NCBI RefSeq assembly: GCF_002742625.1
Contig: NZ_PEBF01000001.1
Span: 744,001-808,000, forward strand
Length of the DNA: 64,000 bases
Reading direction: 5' to 3'
Source of the DNA: Caulobacter sp. FWC2
Lineage (GTDB): Bacteria; Pseudomonadota; Alphaproteobacteria; Caulobacterales; Caulobacteraceae
Below, piece by piece: positions 1 through 8,179 of this stretch. Within the stretch, counting starts at the first letter, position 1. Each line of letters starts with the position of its first letter. Below the pieces are notes generated by a model. The model was not told where the DNA came from, searched no databases, and saw nothing but the letters and a program-made list of their open reading frames with translations. The position numbers and the translations under genes were made by a program.

Positions 1-157
1 CCTGTTCGACCAGGGCGCGCGTCTCTTCCTTGACGGTGCTCTCGCGGTTGATGACGCGCGAGACGGTCATCGGCGAAACGCCCGCCCGGGCGGCCACGTC
101 GCGGATGGTGGCGCTCTGGGTCGTACGACGACGCTGGCGCTCGACAGGCTGGCTCAT
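1..157 (-). CDS. LacI-family transcriptional regulator, N-terminal fragment
   Basis: The reverse strand reads inward from an ATG at 157 and runs off the window edge, leaving 52 codons. The residues TIRDVAARAGVSPMTVSRVI are the classic LacI/GalR helix-turn-helix, with the recognition helix at MTVSRVIN. The short basic stretch ERQRRRTT before it is an unstructured leader. LacI-family proteins bind palindromic operators as dimers and respond to a sugar or nucleoside through a C-terminal periplasmic-binding-like domain, which lies outside the window, so no effector can be proposed. The gene is divergent from mobA with 88 bp between the start codons. Confidence 0.93.
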   Translation of the reverse strand, partial: MSQPVERQRRRTTQSATIRDVAARAGVSPMTVSRVINRESTVKEETRALVEQ

Positions 158-245
158 TCTTATTTCGGTCCCTTTGCGGCGCGGATGCTAGACCGCTTCG
201 GGGCGGGGTTGGAAGACCGCTGGAAAATCCTGGTAAGGCCAGTTC

Positions 246-761
246 ATGAGCAGTCTCGGCGCCATCATCCTGTGCGGCGGCGCGTCCCGACGGATGGGGC
301 GCGACAAGGCCGTGCTCGACTGGGACGGCGCGCGGGCGGTGGACCGGGTGGCGGCCTTGGCGAGGGCGGTCGGCGCGGAGGCGCTGGTGACGGCGGGGGC
401 GGACCTTGGCCTGCCTTGGGTCGCCGATGACGCGGCGTTCGCCGGACCGGTCGGCGGGGTGCTGGCCGGGGCGCGGGCGCTGGGGTCGACGCGGCTGCTG
501 GTGCTGGCGGTCGATGCGCCGACCGTGCTGCCGGAGGACCTGGCGCCGTTGTTGGTCGGCGGCGGCTATTACGAGGGCCTGCCTGTGCCGATGGTGGTCG
601 AGGCGCGCGCGCTGCCGGCCGACGCCGAGGCCGGTTGGCCGCTGCGGCGGCTGGTGGAGCGGGCGGGACTCGTAGCCGTGTCCGCGCCGGAGGCGGCGAT
701 GGCCCGGCTGCGCGGGGCGAATACGCCGGACGAGCGCGAGCGCTTGTTGCGCCGACCTTAG
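246..761 (+). CDS. mobA: Molybdenum cofactor guanylyltransferase (MobA-type nucleotidyltransferase)
   Basis: A 171-residue cytoplasmic protein of the NTP_transf_3 family. It would transfer GMP from GTP to molybdopterin to give the guanine dinucleotide cofactor used by DMSO-reductase-type enzymes. The N-terminus carries the nucleotide loop [14 protein letters not shown] (about residues 9-22), followed by GPVGGVLAG near residue 68 and the metal-binding VDAP motif near residue 90. It is slightly shorter than a typical MobA of about 190 residues, the C-terminal part being brief. No other cofactor-synthesis gene is adjacent. A related CTP or sugar-nucleotide transferase cannot be excluded, but the loop and length fit MobA best. 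Confidence 0.85.
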   Translation: MSSLGAIILCGGASRRMGRDKAVLDWDGARAVDRVAALARAVGAEALVTAGADLGLPWVADDAAFAGPVGGVLAGARALGSTRLLVLAVDAPTVLPEDLAPLLVGGGYYEGLPVPMVVEARALPADAEAGWPLRRLVERAGLVAVSAPEAAMARLRGANTPDERERLLRRP

Positions 762-813
762 CGCCTCCCAGCTCGGCGACGTCCGATTTGGGCAAGGTGT
801 CAGCCAAGCAAAA

Positions 814-839
814 AGGCCCCGGAGTTTCCTCCGGGGCCT
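814..839 (-). terminator. Intrinsic terminator of the cytochrome c gene
   Basis: A perfect 10-bp stem (814-823 with 830-839, AGGCCCCGGA and its complement) with a 6-nt loop. Read on the minus strand it is followed by a run of T from the A tract at 810-814. It lies 26 bp past the stop codon of the minus-strand cytochrome gene and may also stop mobA transcription from the other side. Confidence 0.85.
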
Positions 840-865
840 CTTCGATGTGCAGAGCCTTGGAAGGC

Positions 866-1567
866 TTAGGCTTTCGGCGGGGCCGTCGCGCCACCTGCGG
901 CCGGAGCGGCCGGAGCGGCGGCGGCGCCAGCGGCGGGAGCCGTCGTGCCGCCCGGAGCAGCCGGGGCCGCGGCGTCGGCGGCAGGCGCGCCAGCAGCAGC
1001 CGGAGCAGCGGCGGCGGCCGGACGCGGCGGCGGGACCGGCAGCTTCGAGCCGAGGCTGTGCAGGTAGGCGATGACCGCGATGCGATCTTCCGGCTTCTTC
1101 AGACCCACGAAGGTCATGTTGGTGCCGGGGACGTCCTTACCGGGCGCCTTCAGGAAGGTGTACAGGGCGTCGTAGTCCCACACGGGCTGCTTGCCCGAGA
1201 AGTCCTTCATCGCGCCCGAATAGTTGAAGCCCGGGTGGCCGGCCGGCTTGCGGCCGACGACGTCCCAAAGGCCAGGGCCGGTGGCGTTGGCGTTCGAGGC
1301 GTCCAGCTTGTGGCAGGCCGCGCACTTGGCCGAGACGGCTTCACCGGCGGCGATGTTGGCCGGGGTCAGGACCGCATTCCAATCGGGCGGGGTGTCGGCC
1401 GCAGCGGCGCCGCCGCCGGCGGACTCTTCCTGGACTGCGATCTCGTAGCCGGCCTTCTCGACTTCATGCTTCTTGAAGACGATGTCCGACGCTTCTCGCA
1501 GACCAAAGATGATGAGGCCGGTCAGCAGCACGCCGCCAGCGATCTTGTTGAACGTCAGGTCGCTCAT
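866..1567 (-). CDS. Membrane-anchored c-type cytochrome with Ala/Pro-rich tail
   Basis: A 233-residue protein of the class I cytochrome c family resembling CycM/c552-type electron carriers that shuttle electrons to terminal oxidases at the periplasmic face of the inner membrane. Residues 8-24 form an uncleaved signal anchor (IAGGVLLTGLIIFGL). The haem c site CAACH is at 82-86, and Met151 in GTNMTF is the likely sixth ligand. From about residue 177 the protein continues as roughly 55 residues made almost only of Ala, Pro, Gly and Thr, so it is longer than the usual anchored cytochrome of about 180 residues. The start at 1567 has AGG nine bases upstream. A tRNA-like fold lies just upstream in the leader. 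Confidence 0.9.
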   Translation of the reverse strand: MSDLTFNKIAGGVLLTGLIIFGLREASDIVFKKHEVEKAGYEIAVQEESAGGGAAAADTPPDWNAVLTPANIAAGEAVSAKCAACHKLDASNANATGPGLWDVVGRKPAGHPGFNYSGAMKDFSGKQPVWDYDALYTFLKAPGKDVPGTNMTFVGLKKPEDRIAVIAYLHSLGSKLPVPPPRPAAAAAPAAAGAPAADAAAPAAPGGTTAPAAGAAAAPAAPAAGGATAPPKA

Positions 1568-1600
1568 TTCAGCCTAGTCAGCCTCTTGTCGGCCCACCCC

Positions 1601-1691
1601 AGGGCGGGCTTTGAACCAGCGCCTCGGACTCGCGATACGAGTCTCCAGCGCACGTCATGTTGCGCTCGCGTCTCTTACACGCTACCGCCCC
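1601..1691 (-). other. tRNA-like cloverleaf in the leader of the cytochrome c gene
   Basis: On the minus strand 91 bases fold as a type II tRNA-like cloverleaf. The arms are: acceptor 7 bp (1685-1691 with 1601-1607, one G-U); then UA as at tRNA positions 8-9; D arm 4 bp (1679-1682/1668-1671) with a 7-nt loop; one linker base; anticodon-like arm 6 bp (1661-1666/1647-1652) with an 8-nt loop; long variable arm 6 bp (1638-1643/1627-1632); and a weak 3-bp T arm whose loop contains GGTTCAA. The anticodon loop is one base too long, the T arm is poor, the D loop lacks GG and no CCA is encoded. It is therefore not a convincing functional tRNA; a decayed Ser/Leu-type tRNA or a structured leader is more likely. 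It ends 34 bp before the cytochrome start codon. Confidence 0.4.
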
Positions 1692-1722
1692 TCGCGCAAC
1701 AGGGCGGCGGAGATTTGAACCC

Positions 1723-2460
1723 ATGAACCCCCTCATTCTGATCCCCGCGCGCATGGCCGCCGCACGGCTTCCCGGCAAGCCGTTGGCGGACATCGGCGGT
1801 GTTCCGATGATCGTCCGGGTTCTGCGCCAAGCTCTGAAGGCGGACATCGGTCCCGTGGCCGTGGCCGCGGGCGACGCCGAAATCGTCGAAGCGGTTCAAC
1901 AGGCTGGCGGGATCGCGGTACTGACCGATCCCGGGCTGCCGTCGGGATCGGACCGGATCCAGGCCGCGCTCGCCCAACTCGATCCGGGGTTCGAGCATGA
2001 CGTCGTGATCAACCTGCAGGGCGACATGCCGTTCGTCGACCCGGCCGTGCTGAGCGACTGCGCGCGGATACTTAAGGAGTTCAACGACGCCGATATCGCC
2101 ACCGTCGTCGCCCCGGAAGCCTCGATCGCCGACCGCGCCAACCCGGACGTCGTCAAGGCCGTGCTGGCCATGGAGGATGACGGCCAAAGCGGCCGCGCGC
2201 TCTATTTCACCCGCTCGACCCTCTATGGCGACGGGCCGGTCTGGCGCCACATCGGCATCTATGGCTATCGCCGCGAGGCGCTGGTGGTGTTCAACGACGC
2301 CGCCCCCTCGGCCCTCGAGAAGCGCGAGAAGCTGGAGCAGCTGCGCGCCCTGGAGCTAGGCCTGACCATCCGCGCGGCCGTGGCGACGAGCGCCCCCATC
2401 TCGGTCGACAATCCCTCCGACCTCGAAGCGGCCCGTAAGCAGGCCCAGGAAACCGCATGA
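1723..2460 (+). CDS. kdsB: 3-deoxy-manno-octulosonate cytidylyltransferase
   Basis: A 245-residue CMP-Kdo synthetase that activates Kdo with CTP for lipopolysaccharide inner-core assembly in the cytoplasm. The N-terminal loop IPARMAAARLPGKPLADIGG is the family CTP-binding signature. NLQGDMPFVDP follows near residue 100; the usual QGDEP is QGDMP here. YFTRSTLYGD and RHIGIYGYRREAL are the conserved substrate-side segments. The start at 1723 was chosen over an upstream in-frame codon because GGAG lies at 1709-1712 and the family N-terminus begins here. The stop overlaps the start of pheA by four bases (ATGA), so the two are translationally coupled. Confidence 0.95.
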   Translation: MNPLILIPARMAAARLPGKPLADIGGVPMIVRVLRQALKADIGPVAVAAGDAEIVEAVQQAGGIAVLTDPGLPSGSDRIQAALAQLDPGFEHDVVINLQGDMPFVDPAVLSDCARILKEFNDADIATVVAPEASIADRANPDVVKAVLAMEDDGQSGRALYFTRSTLYGDGPVWRHIGIYGYRREALVVFNDAAPSALEKREKLEQLRALELGLTIRAAVATSAPISVDNPSDLEAARKQAQETA

Positions 2461-3308
2461 GCATCCTCAAGAAGATCGCCTTCCAGGGCGAGCCCGGCGC
2501 CAACAGCCACGAGGCGTGCCGGACCTACTTCCCGGACTACGAGGCCTATCCCTGCAAGACCTTTGAAGAAGCGTTCGAGGCCATCAAGACCGGTGTCGCG
2601 GCCCTGGGCATGATCCCGATCGAGAACTCGATCGCCGGCCGGGTCGCAGACGTCCACCACCTGCTGCCGGCCTCGGGCCTGAAGATCATCGGCGAGCGCT
2701 TCAAGCCGATCCGCTTTCAGCTGATGGCCAACAAGGGCGTCAAGCTGGAGGACGTGAAGGTGGTCAGCTCGATGCCGATCGCGCTCAGCCAGTGCCGCAA
2801 CAGCCTCAAGCGCCTGGGCGTCGAGACGGAAGCCGCCGGCGACACGGCCGGCGCGGCCAAGGCCCTGGCCCTGAAGCCCAATCCGACCCACGGCGCCGTC
2901 GCCCCGGCCCTGGCGGCCGAGATCTACGGCCTGGACATCCTGGCCCGCGACATTGAGGACGAGCGCCACAACACCACCCGCTTCCTGGTGATGACGGCCG
3001 ACAAGACCCCGCCGGCCCCGGACTTCACCCATCGCTGCGTGACCAGCTTCGTGTTCCGCGTCCGCAACCTGCCGGCCGCGCTGTACAAGGCGCTTGGCGG
3101 CTTCGCGACCAACGGCGTCAACATGACCAAGCTGGAAAGCTACATGGAAGGCGGCAACTTCACGGCGACCTTCTTCTACGCCGAGGTCGACGGCCGGCCC
3201 GAGGACCGCTCGCTGGCCCTGGCGCTTGACGAGCTGAAGTTCTTCTCCGAGCGGTTCGAGATCCTGGGGGTCTACCCGGCTGATCCGTTCCGGGATCGGG
3301 GGGCCTGA
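2457..3308 (+). CDS. pheA: Prephenate dehydratase
   Basis: A 283-residue monofunctional enzyme converting prephenate to phenylpyruvate, the committed step to phenylalanine. The catalytic domain starts with IAFQGEPGANSHEACR and contains IPIENSIAGRVADVHHLL, and the key Thr-Arg-Phe motif is in HNTTRFLVM (about residue 175). An ACT domain follows from about residue 195 (TSFVFRVRNLPAALYKALGGF through ESY), giving feedback control by phenylalanine. There is no chorismate mutase domain. It is coupled to kdsB by a four-base overlap. Confidence 0.96.
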   Translation: MSILKKIAFQGEPGANSHEACRTYFPDYEAYPCKTFEEAFEAIKTGVAALGMIPIENSIAGRVADVHHLLPASGLKIIGERFKPIRFQLMANKGVKLEDVKVVSSMPIALSQCRNSLKRLGVETEAAGDTAGAAKALALKPNPTHGAVAPALAAEIYGLDILARDIEDERHNTTRFLVMTADKTPPAPDFTHRCVTSFVFRVRNLPAALYKALGGFATNGVNMTKLESYMEGGNFTATFFYAEVDGRPEDRSLALALDELKFFSERFEILGVYPADPFRDRGA

Positions 3309-3311
3309 TAC

Positions 3312-3430
3312 GTCCTCCCCCGCGACGCGGGGGAGGTGGCCCAGAGAGCCGGAGGGGGCCAGCTAGGCCGACCTCCAGCTCGCCCCCTCAGTCGCTCCGC
3401 GACAGCTCCCCCGCATCGCGGGGGAGCATC
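3312..3430. repeat. Three-stem palindromic intergenic repeat
   Basis: The pheA-MAPEG gap holds a compound palindrome. Hairpin one is 3314-3324 with 3326-3336 (CCTCCCCCGCG arms). A central stem pairs GGAGGGGGC with GCCCCCTC. Hairpin three is 3406-3414 with 3418-3426 (CTCCCCCGC arms). The outer hairpins are near copies of each other. This resembles a dispersed REP/MITE-like element and could also end or stabilise the kdsB-pheA transcript. Confidence 0.75.
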
Positions 3431-3502
3431 TATCCCCAACGTCACGCTTCCGATATCGACGTTATCCGCTTACCCTCCTCGCAAAAGACGGGGAGGGTTC
3501 AC

Positions 3503-3919
3503 GTGAATAGTTCGATGATCGCGCCGGTGATGGCGTTGGTGGCTTGGTCTCTGGTGATGTGGGTCTGGATGTACGTCCAGCGCATCCCGGCGATGCAGAA
3601 GGCCGGGGTCAAGCCTCAGGACGCCCGGTTCCCGGGCTCGCTGGACATCCTGCCCGACGGCGCGCGGCAAGCGGCCGACAACTACAATCACCTGATGGAG
3701 CAGCCGACCATCTTCTACGCGGCGGCCCTGGCTATCCAGGTCGCGGGCCACGCCGACGGCATGGCGGTGCATTTCGCCTGGGTCTATGTCGGCGTGCGGG
3801 TGCTGCACAGCCTGCTGCAGATCAGCATCAATCTGGTGCCCCTGCGCTTCCTGCTGTTCGTGATTTCGACGGGCGTCCTGGCGGCGATGGTCGTGCGGGA
3901 GCTGATGAAGGTCTTCTGA
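3503..3919 (+). CDS. MAPEG family membrane protein
   Basis: A 138-residue integral membrane protein with four hydrophobic segments (about 8-26, 68-84, 90-110, 113-133). The segment DNYNHLMEQPTIFYAAALAI is the MAPEG hallmark (membrane-associated proteins in eicosanoid and glutathione metabolism). Bacterial members are mostly uncharacterised; some have glutathione transferase or peroxidase activity. The start follows GGAGGG at 3492-3497. It is a single gene between two repeat-containing gaps, so context gives no clue to the substrate. Confidence 0.88.
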   Translation: MNSSMIAPVMALVAWSLVMWVWMYVQRIPAMQKAGVKPQDARFPGSLDILPDGARQAADNYNHLMEQPTIFYAAALAIQVAGHADGMAVHFAWVYVGVRVLHSLLQISINLVPLRFLLFVISTGVLAAMVVRELMKVF

Positions 3920-4037
3920 GGCGGCGAGCGGCCGAACCCTCTCCCCTTGCTGTTCAGCCGGGAGGGGGGGGCGGCTGTCAGCCGGGCGTGAAAAAGGGGC
4001 CGCCCGCGCGACCCCTCATCCGTCGACGGCGTCGACA

Positions 4038-4060
4038 CCTTCTCCCGCAAGGGGAGAAGG
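4038..4060. terminator. Convergent-gene hairpin
   Basis: The stem CCTTCTCC (4038-4045) pairs with GGAGAAGG (4053-4060) around a short loop, six bases past the stop of the Lrp gene on the minus strand and 119 bases past the MAPEG stop. No clear U-tract follows on either side, so it is either a weak bidirectional terminator or the arm of another intergenic repeat. Confidence 0.45.
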
Positions 4061-4066
4061 AAGGTT

Positions 4067-4564
4067 CTAGCTCAGCGGGCTGACGTACGGGCTCACCAGG
4101 CCCAGCGGCACGGCGGTCGAGTTCTTGACGCCGCGGATGACGATGCGGCTCTCGATATTGCTGACCAGACCCAGCGACAGCAGCTTCTCGCGCAGGAACT
4201 CGTCGAAGGCGTGCATATCGCGGGTGACGATGCGCATCTCGTAGTCGGCGGCGCCGGTGACGGTGGCGCACTGCACGACCTCGGCCCACTTGGCGACGGC
4301 CTGTTCGAAGGTGTCCAGATTTTCCTTGGTCGGAAGGGACAGCTTGACGGTGCAATAGACTTCGAAGCCCAGACCCAGCTTCTCGCGGTCCAGGATCGTG
4401 ACGCGACGCTGGATGACGCCGGCGTCTTCAAGGCGCTTGATCCGGCGCCAGCACGGGCTGGACGAGAGGCCGACACGTTCGGCGATCTCCGCGACGGACA
4501 GTCCGGCGTCGTGTTGGATGAGATCCAGGATCTTGGCATCCACGGCGTCGAGTTGTTCGGACAA
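4067..4564 (-). CDS. Lrp/AsnC-family regulator, probable regulator of the adjacent indolepyruvate oxidoreductase
   Basis: A 165-residue feast/famine regulator. The N-terminal winged helix (LDAVDAKILDLIQHDAGLSV, then SSSPCWRRIKRLEDAGVI) is typical. The C-terminal RAM effector domain includes CATVTGAADYEMRIVTRD. The proposed start is a TTG at 4564 because GGGGAGGAA ends six bases upstream and the family N-terminus begins exactly there; longer readings have no such site. It is divergent from the large oxidoreductase gene, and Lrp regulators often control a divergent amino acid catabolic gene, so regulation of that gene by an aromatic or branched amino acid is inferred. Confidence 0.92.
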   Translation of the reverse strand: MSEQLDAVDAKILDLIQHDAGLSVAEIAERVGLSSSPCWRRIKRLEDAGVIQRRVTILDREKLGLGFEVYCTVKLSLPTKENLDTFEQAVAKWAEVVQCATVTGAADYEMRIVTRDMHAFDEFLREKLLSLGLVSNIESRIVIRGVKNSTAVPLGLVSPYVSPLS

Positions 4565-4600
4565 GAAATTCCTCCCCCAAGTGGGCGTTGACGCTCCAAT

Positions 4601-4610
4601 TTTGCGCAAA
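4601..4610. promoter_or_regulatory. Candidate Lrp operator
   Basis: TTTGCGCAAA is a perfect 10-bp palindrome midway between the divergent Lrp and oxidoreductase start codons, 37 bp from the former. Lrp-type regulators commonly bind such dyads between themselves and their target. Assignment is by position only. Confidence 0.4.
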
Positions 4611-4706
4611 GGGGGCCTGAGTCGGGCACGCCTTGGGCAAACAATTTCCGCGCTTCTATAAGATATTGCGTTACGGGCGAGAAGACCCCGGAGGAAAATT
4701 TTTGCC

Positions 4707-7700
4707 ATGCGGCACTCTGAAGTCACTCTCGACGACAAATACGTGCTCGAAAATGGTCGAGCCTTCATCACGGGCGTGCAAGCGCTGCTGCGGGTCCTGC
4801 TGGATCGCAAGCGCCTGGATCGCCTCGCGGGCCTGAACACCGGGGGTTATCTTTCCGGCTATCGCGGCTCGCCGCTGGGCGGTCTCGACCAGCAGGCCGC
4901 GCGCATCAAGAAACTGCTGACCGCGCACGACGTGGTCTTCCAGGAAGGCCTCAACGAGGACCTCGCCGCCACGGCCGTGTGGGGCAGCCAGCAGGCCAAC
5001 CTGTTTCCCGGCGCGCTTTATGATGGCGTGTTCGGCATGTGGTACGGCAAGGCGCCCGGCGTCGACCGCACCGGCGACGTCTTCAAGCACGCCAATTTCG
5101 CGGGGACCTTCCCGACCGGCGGCGTGCTGGCGGTGGCCGGCGACGACCACGCCTGCAAGAGCTCGACCCTGCCGTCGCAGTCGGAATTCGCCTTCCAGGA
5201 CTTCGAGATGCCGGTGCTGTCGCCGGCCGACGTCCAGGAAGTGCTGGACTACGGCATTCTCGGCATCGCCATGTCGCGGTTCTCGGGTCTGTGGACCGGC
5301 ATGATCGCCCTGGCCGACACCATGGACAGCGGCGTGACCATCGACGTCTCGCTGGATCGCCACCAGGCCGTCATTCCCGACTTCGCCTTCCCGCCCGGCG
5401 GCCTGGGCATCCGCCAGAAGGACCAGCCGATGGAGAAGGAGCGGCGGATGCGGCTCCACAAGCTCCCGGCGGCCCTGGCCTTCGCCCGCGCCAACCATAT
5501 CGACCGCGTGGTGCTGGGCGCCTCGCACGTGAAGGTCGGCAAGGCCCGCCTGGGCATCGTCTGCCAGGGCCAGGCCTACAAGGACGTGCTGGAGGCCTTC
5601 ACGGCCATGGGCATGACCCTGCAGGAAGCCGCCGACCTGGGCGTCTCGATCTACAAGGTCGGCATGCCGTGGCCGCTGGAGCCGCTGGGCCTGCGGGCCT
5701 TCGCCGCCGGTCTTGAGACCCTGATGGTCATCGAGCACAAGCGCGGCCTGATCGAGCCCCAGGCGCGCGCGGCGCTGTATGACCTTCCCGCCCAGGCCCG
5801 CCCCCGCATCATTGGCAAGGTCGACGAACGCGGCGCTCCGCTGCTCTCGGAGCTGGGCTCGCTGTCGGTGGCCGAAATCGCCCTGGCCATCTACGACCGC
5901 CTGCCGGACGGCCCGCACATGGAGCGGGCTCGCGCCTATCTGAACCGCGTCTCGGCCGCCGGCGTCGCCGCCGTCAGCCTCGCCGCCGACCAGGCCCGCA
6001 AGCCGTTCTTCTGCTCAGGCTGCCCGCACAACAGCTCGACCAAGCTGCCCGAGGGCTCGCGCGCCCTGGCCGGCATCGGCTGCCACTACATGGCCGGGTT
6101 CAATGACCCGATGACCGACCTCAACACCCACATGGGCGGCGAGGGCCTGACCTGGGTCGGCGCGGCGCCATTCACCTCGGAAAAGCACGTCTTCCAGAAC
6201 CTGGGTGACGGCACCTACAATCACTCCGGTTCGCTGGCCATTCGCGGCGCGATCGCGGCCAAGACCAACATCACCTACAAGCTGCTCTATAACGACGCCG
6301 TCGCCATGACCGGCGGCCAGCGCGCCGAGAGCGGCTTCACCCCCGCCCAGATCACTCGCCAACTGGCGGCCGAGGGCGTGACCAAGACCGTCATCGTCGT
6401 CGACGAGCTGAACCGCTACGAGGGCGTCAACGACCTGGCCCCCGGCGTCGAGGTCTTCCCCCGCTCGGACCTGATGCGCGTGCAGGAGATGCTGCGCGAC
6501 ACGGCAGGCGTGACGGTGCTGCTGTACGACCAGACCTGCGCCACCGAAAAGCGCCGCCGCCGCAAGCGCGGCTCCATGCCCAAGGCGACGCAGCGCGTGT
6601 TCATCAATCCGCTGGTCTGCGAGGGCTGCGGCGACTGCTCGGTGAAGTCCAACTGCGTCTCGGTCGAGCCCCTGGCCACCGAGTTTGGCCGCAAGCGCAA
6701 GATCAACCAGTCGTCCTGTAACCAGGACTACAGCTGCATCGAGGGCTTCTGCCCCTCGTTCATCACTCTGGAAGGCGCGGAAAGCGCCAACGCCAAGAAG
6801 CTACCGGCGGCGCTGACCGCAGAGTCGACGCCGCTGCCCGAGTTCGAGCCGCTGACCGGCGTGCGCAAGATCCTGTTCACGGGCGTCGGCGGCACCGGCG
6901 TCACGACCGTGGCCTCGATCCTGGCCATGGCCGCCCACATCGACGGCCGCGCCGGCAGTGTCGTGGACATGACGGGCCTCGCCCAAAAGGGCGGCTCGGT
7001 GTTCAGCCACGTCAAGATCGGCGAGACCGAAGAGACCATCGTCGGCGGCCGTGTGCCGGCCGCCAGCGCCGACGTGCTGATCGCCTGCGACCTGCTGGTG
7101 GCGGCCTCGCCCGAAGGCCTGTCGCTCTACGCCAAGGACCGCACGCGGGCTTTCGGCAACAGCGACTTCGCCCCGACCGCCGACTTCGTCACCAGCCGCG
7201 ACGTGAAGTTCGACTCGAGCGCCATGGCCCGCCGGGTGAAGGGCGCGACCAACACCTTCGACGCCTGTCCCGCCCAGCGCCTGGCCGAGACCGAGTTCGG
7301 CGACGCCATCTACGCCAACATGATCATGGTCGGTTTCGCCTGGCAGCGCGGGGTGATCCCGGTCTCCAGCCGCGCCCTCTATCGCGCCATCAAGCTGAAC
7401 GGCGTCGATGCGGAGGCCAACCTGCAGGCCTTCGAACTGGGCCGCCGCGTGGCCCACGACCCGACCTCGATCGCCGTGAAGGAAGACAAGGTCGCCACTC
7501 CCGAGACCTTGCCGCTGGACGCGCTGATCGCCCACCGCACCAAGGAGCTGACGGCCTACCAGAACGCCGCCTACGCCCAGCGCTACGCCGACAAGGTGGC
7601 CAAGGTCCGCAGCGCCGAAGCCGCCATCGGCGGCGAGGCCCTGACCCGGGCGGCGGCGGTCAATCTGTACAAGCTGATGGCCTACAAGGACGAGTACGAA

Positions 7701-8138
7701 GTTGCTCGTCTGTATACGGACGGTCGCTTCAAGGCCGAGCTGGCCGGGACCTTCAAGGGCGGCAAGGCCAAGGTCTGGCTCGCCCCGCCGCTGCTGGCCC
7801 CCAAGGGGCCGGACGGCAAGCCCAAGAAGATCGCCTTCGGCGGCTGGATGCTCGACGCCGCCTTCCCGATGATGGCCAGGATGAAGTGGCTGCGGGGCGG
7901 CGCGCTCGACATCTTCGGCCACACCGAAGAGCGCAAGATGGAGCGCGGCCTGATGGCGTCCTACGAGACGACCCTCGACCGCCTGGCTGCCGGCCTCTCC
8001 CAGGAGAGCCTGCCCTTGGCGGTGAAGATCGCCGAGATCCCTCAGCAGATCCGCGGCTACGGCCACGTCAAGGACGCCTCGGTGGTCACCGCCAAGGCAG
8101 CCGAGGCGAAGCTGTGGGCGCAGTGGGGCGGTAGCTAA
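4707..8138 (+). CDS. Indolepyruvate ferredoxin oxidoreductase, fused alpha-beta form
   Basis: A 1143-residue single-chain enzyme of the IorA/IorB family. It oxidatively decarboxylates aryl- or branched-chain 2-oxoacids to acyl-CoA with transfer of electrons to ferredoxin, using thiamine diphosphate and Fe-S clusters. The pyrimidine-domain part begins LNTGGYLSGYRGSPLGGLDQ. The TPP-binding part has GCPHNSSTKLPEG and the GDGTYNHSGSLAIRGAIAAK segment. A ferredoxin-like stretch around residues 635-685 has many Cys (CEGCGDCSVKSNC, then SSCNQDYSCIEGFCPS). The gamma/beta part opens with FTGVGGTGVTTVASILAMAA near residue 728. The fused aerobic form is usual in alphaproteobacteria. It is divergent from an Lrp regulator and likely serves amino acid breakdown. 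Confidence 0.93.
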   Translation: MRHSEVTLDDKYVLENGRAFITGVQALLRVLLDRKRLDRLAGLNTGGYLSGYRGSPLGGLDQQAARIKKLLTAHDVVFQEGLNEDLAATAVWGSQQANLFPGALYDGVFGMWYGKAPGVDRTGDVFKHANFAGTFPTGGVLAVAGDDHACKSSTLPSQSEFAFQDFEMPVLSPADVQEVLDYGILGIAMSRFSGLWTGMIALADTMDSGVTIDVSLDRHQAVIPDFAFPPGGLGIRQKDQPMEKERRMRLHKLPAALAFARANHIDRVVLGASHVKVGKARLGIVCQGQAYKDVLEAFTAMGMTLQEAADLGVSIYKVGMPWPLEPLGLRAFAAGLETLMVIEHKRGLIEPQARAALYDLPAQARPRIIGKVDERGAPLLSELGSLSVAEIALAIYDRLPDGPHMERARAYLNRVSAAGVAAVSLAADQARKPFFCSGCPHNSSTKLPEGSRALAGIGCHYMAGFNDPMTDLNTHMGGEGLTWVGAAPFTSEKHVFQNLGDGTYNHSGSLAIRGAIAAKTNITYKLLYNDAVAMTGGQRAESGFTPAQITRQLAAEGVTKTVIVVDELNRYEGVNDLAPGVEVFPRSDLMRVQEMLRDTAGVTVLLYDQTCATEKRRRRKRGSMPKATQRVFINPLVCEGCGDCSVKSNCVSVEPLATEFGRKRKINQSSCNQDYSCIEGFCPSFITLEGAESANAKKLPAALTAESTPLPEFEPLTGVRKILFTGVGGTGVTTVASILAMAAHIDGRAGSVVDMTGLAQKGGSVFSHVKIGETEETIVGGRVPAASADVLIACDLLVAASPEGLSLYAKDRTRAFGNSDFAPTADFVTSRDVKFDSSAMARRVKGATNTFDACPAQRLAETEFGDAIYANMIMVGFAWQRGVIPVSSRALYRAIKLNGVDAEANLQAFELGRRVAHDPTSIAVKEDKVATPETLPLDALIAHRTKELTAYQNAAYAQRYADKVAKVRSAEAAIGGEALTRAAAVNLYKLMAYKDEYEVARLYTDGRFKAELAGTFKGGKAKVWLAPPLLAPKGPDGKPKKIAFGGWMLDAAFPMMARMKWLRGGALDIFGHTEERKMERGLMASYETTLDRLAAGLSQESLPLAVKIAEIPQQIRGYGHVKDASVVTAKAAEAKLWAQWGGS

Positions 8139-8179
8139 CCACCGTATCGTGGCGGGAAGTCTGTGCTAGGCTTCCCGCC

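Noticed and set aside
1601..1691. Annotating the cloverleaf as a functional tRNA
   Set aside because: 8-nt anticodon loop, weak T arm, no GG in the D loop and no CCA; kept only as a tRNA-like structure.
635..1726. 363-codon plus-strand frame across the cytochrome gene
   Set aside because: Antisense to a cytochrome with a haem motif and terminator; its end reads through the tRNA-like hairpins.
4671..8066. Long minus-strand frames (415 and 421 codons)
   Set aside because: Antisense to the indolepyruvate oxidoreductase; composition typical of shadow frames.
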